NCBI GenBank assembly: GCA_933228895.1
Contig: OW121854.1
Location: forward strand, 54,478,609 to 54,542,608
DNA length: 64,000 nt
Direction: 5' to 3'
Source of the DNA: Platycnemis pennipes
Lineage: Eukaryota > Arthropoda > Insecta > Odonata > Platycnemididae
Within the stretch, counting starts at the first letter, position 1; the number at the start of each line of letters is the position of its first letter. Made by a program: the position numbers and the translations under genes. Shown here piece by piece: positions 62,341-64,000 of this stretch. The notes beneath the pieces are model-generated. The model saw nothing but the letters and a program-made list of their open reading frames with translations. It did not search any database and was not told where the DNA came from.

Positions 62341-64000
62341 TCCGAAGTTTTTAAAGAGAGGAAACAGTGCTGTTCGGCCATCTCCGGAGTACCAGACTTT
62401 AATTAATTAATTTAGTTGCGCGAATGTAACTCCTAAGTGATATTTTGTTCTTTTATCGTTAAGAAATAACAAGATACCGATATTAAATTAAAATTTACAA
62501 ATTAACACTGCGAATAAACGTGGAAACAATAAAAATTCAATTGATTGAAATCAATGGAACAATGGAAGAAAAGATATTAATTTTCATCTACGCTTTGTCA
62601 TGTGATGAACTATTAAACTGTATAACTTTAATAGAACTATTATATCCCTTTCGTTTAAAAGATTTGAAAACTTTCACAATTTCATGAAGAGTCAAAAATG
62701 ATGGAAATAGTAACGATATTACTTTGTGAAATGTAGTTCTGACGTGTACACTAGCACTTGAGGCCCTAAGCCTGTTCATTTCCCTCATCAAGATAAACCT
62801 AAAGTGCAATGATTTCTTTGGAACTACTATTAAATTACACCAATTCTATATTTATCTAAGTTTTACTTTACTCAGAATACATATACGAATGGAAATCAAA
62901 TGCTCATATTTACCGCAATTTAAACGTTTCATGTCAATCCCTTATGTACTGAGCAGGAAGCAGCCGTGTCAGTTTGATTACGACAAACATGACGACTAGC
63001 TATATTCGCACATGGGATACGCGTTAATACTCTACGTGATAACCAATACGGCGATATTTGAGTTAAATCGAGCTTACCCATGACCACTTATCCTTTTGCT
63101 CCAGGCACGAAACTCGGTTCTTGCCGGATGAGTTGCCGAGTTCATAAGCGGATGCGTTGGTAGTCCGCTTTGCCGTTAATTTGTCTCTGGGAGATATGCT
63201 GTCAGCGTTATGGCGCGTGTGCTAAGGGATACGCAGTCATGCAAGTAGGCGCCCTACATCCGCCGCGTTCATTATGCCGCTTATATTCGTTCACCTCCTC
63301 ACAACCATAGGTGCAGGGTGAATACGATTACGCCAAATTTTCATACGGATCATGAGTTTTAATTAATTAGTGGCAGTTAAAATTATCGCTCTGCAATAAT
63401 TTACGGCAAAATCTCACCTACGTTCCCATACGTGCTATCGTAGGACGTGGAATTATCTACTAATTTTCGCGTCGTAGTGGCAAAGTCGCTAAGCTGAAAA
63501 AATTCGCACTAGGCAGTCTATACCGTATAAATGGTGCCATTTCCACTACCATATCTAATACATAATCATCAGCTGTATGTTGAAATGTGAGTTAAGATAT
63601 AATAGGTTTGAGTATGTGCTAATATTTCTACACATTGTTAGGAAAACGGATAGTGAAAAATTTCGTATTTACGTAAATATTTCAATCCAACACTTTTAAA
63701 GACCTCATTCCAAGGAAATATTTCCAGATTCATTGATAAAAGACAAGGTTTTTTCGGGTCTACTACTAAAAATAGGTAATTTGCTAATTTAAAACTATAC
63801 TTAAATACCAAAGATGTGAAGGAAAATATTCCTCAAACAAACGAAAATAAATCGTCGACGAGTTTACTTGGTGAAACAAATTCACTGTGAAATTTGAAAC
63901 GCTGTATTTTTGCACACTTTTTTTTTACAAACCTCGACCGGTTTCAATGACTCCTCGTAAATTTCAAGAGTAGGTACAGTTTACAAAGTGTTCCAAATTT
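62341..64000. other. Intron or downstream DNA, no gene seen
   Basis: AT-rich, with a more GC-balanced patch at 62990-63480 that contains the short inverted words AACTCGG and CCGAGTT near 63110-63145. Nothing else is supported. Confidence 0.5.

Noticed and set aside
1..64000. CRISPR array, phage, plasmid or operon
   Set aside because: No regularly spaced direct repeats with unique spacers and no prokaryotic gene arrangement. The DNA has animal gene structure with introns and LINEs.

Overview
This window looks like nuclear DNA from a large-genome arthropod, most likely an insect. The evidence is one intron-bearing gene exon with an animal nervous-system product, an AT-rich background with short GC-rich islands, decayed non-LTR retrotransposons (LINEs) with insect-type C-termini, and several tRNA-derived SINE-like sequences. 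I cannot place the species. There is no sign of bacterial, organellar or viral coding sequence, no operon and no CRISPR array.

The only gene I can name with confidence is on the plus strand. A coding exon at 20123-20765 (with probable 5' UTR back to about 19925) encodes a signal peptide, an Ala/Pro/Ser-rich linker and the start of a carboxylesterase-like domain. The best fit is the first coding exon of neuroligin, a postsynaptic adhesion protein. It ends in a clean splice donor. I find none of the remaining esterase, transmembrane or tail exons downstream, so the first coding intron appears to run to the end of the window, more than 43 kb. Everything from 20766 to 64000 is then probably intron, and 1-19924 is upstream region or 5' UTR intron.

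Upstream (1-19.9 kb): AT-rich DNA with a small GC-rich patch at 2.8-3.3 kb, another at 4.0-4.4 kb, three minus-strand LINE fragments (5.3-6.8, 9.1-10.6 and 14.0-14.2 kb), an A/T tandem repeat at 6.8 kb, an unexplained 212-codon open frame at 10.8-11.5 kb, and a large CpG-rich zone from 14.6 to 19.4 kb that is the best candidate for promoter or 5' UTR sequence of the gene.

Downstream (20.8-64 kb): AT-rich intron broken by islands of GC- and pyrimidine-rich DNA at about 38, 41, 43.3-45, 51.7-52.7, 54.4-55.4 (with a 40-base poly-C run) and 61.5-62.3 kb. It also holds two 3' ends of one LINE family in opposite orientations (45.5-46.1 and 50.1-50.6 kb), four SINE-like elements (28.3, 38.8, 56.1 and 57.5 kb), a weak LINE remnant at 37 kb, and small tandem and inverted repeats. 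I found no clearly new biological system. The points most worth checking are the repeated islands inside a synaptic gene's intron and the few long open frames that match nothing I know.
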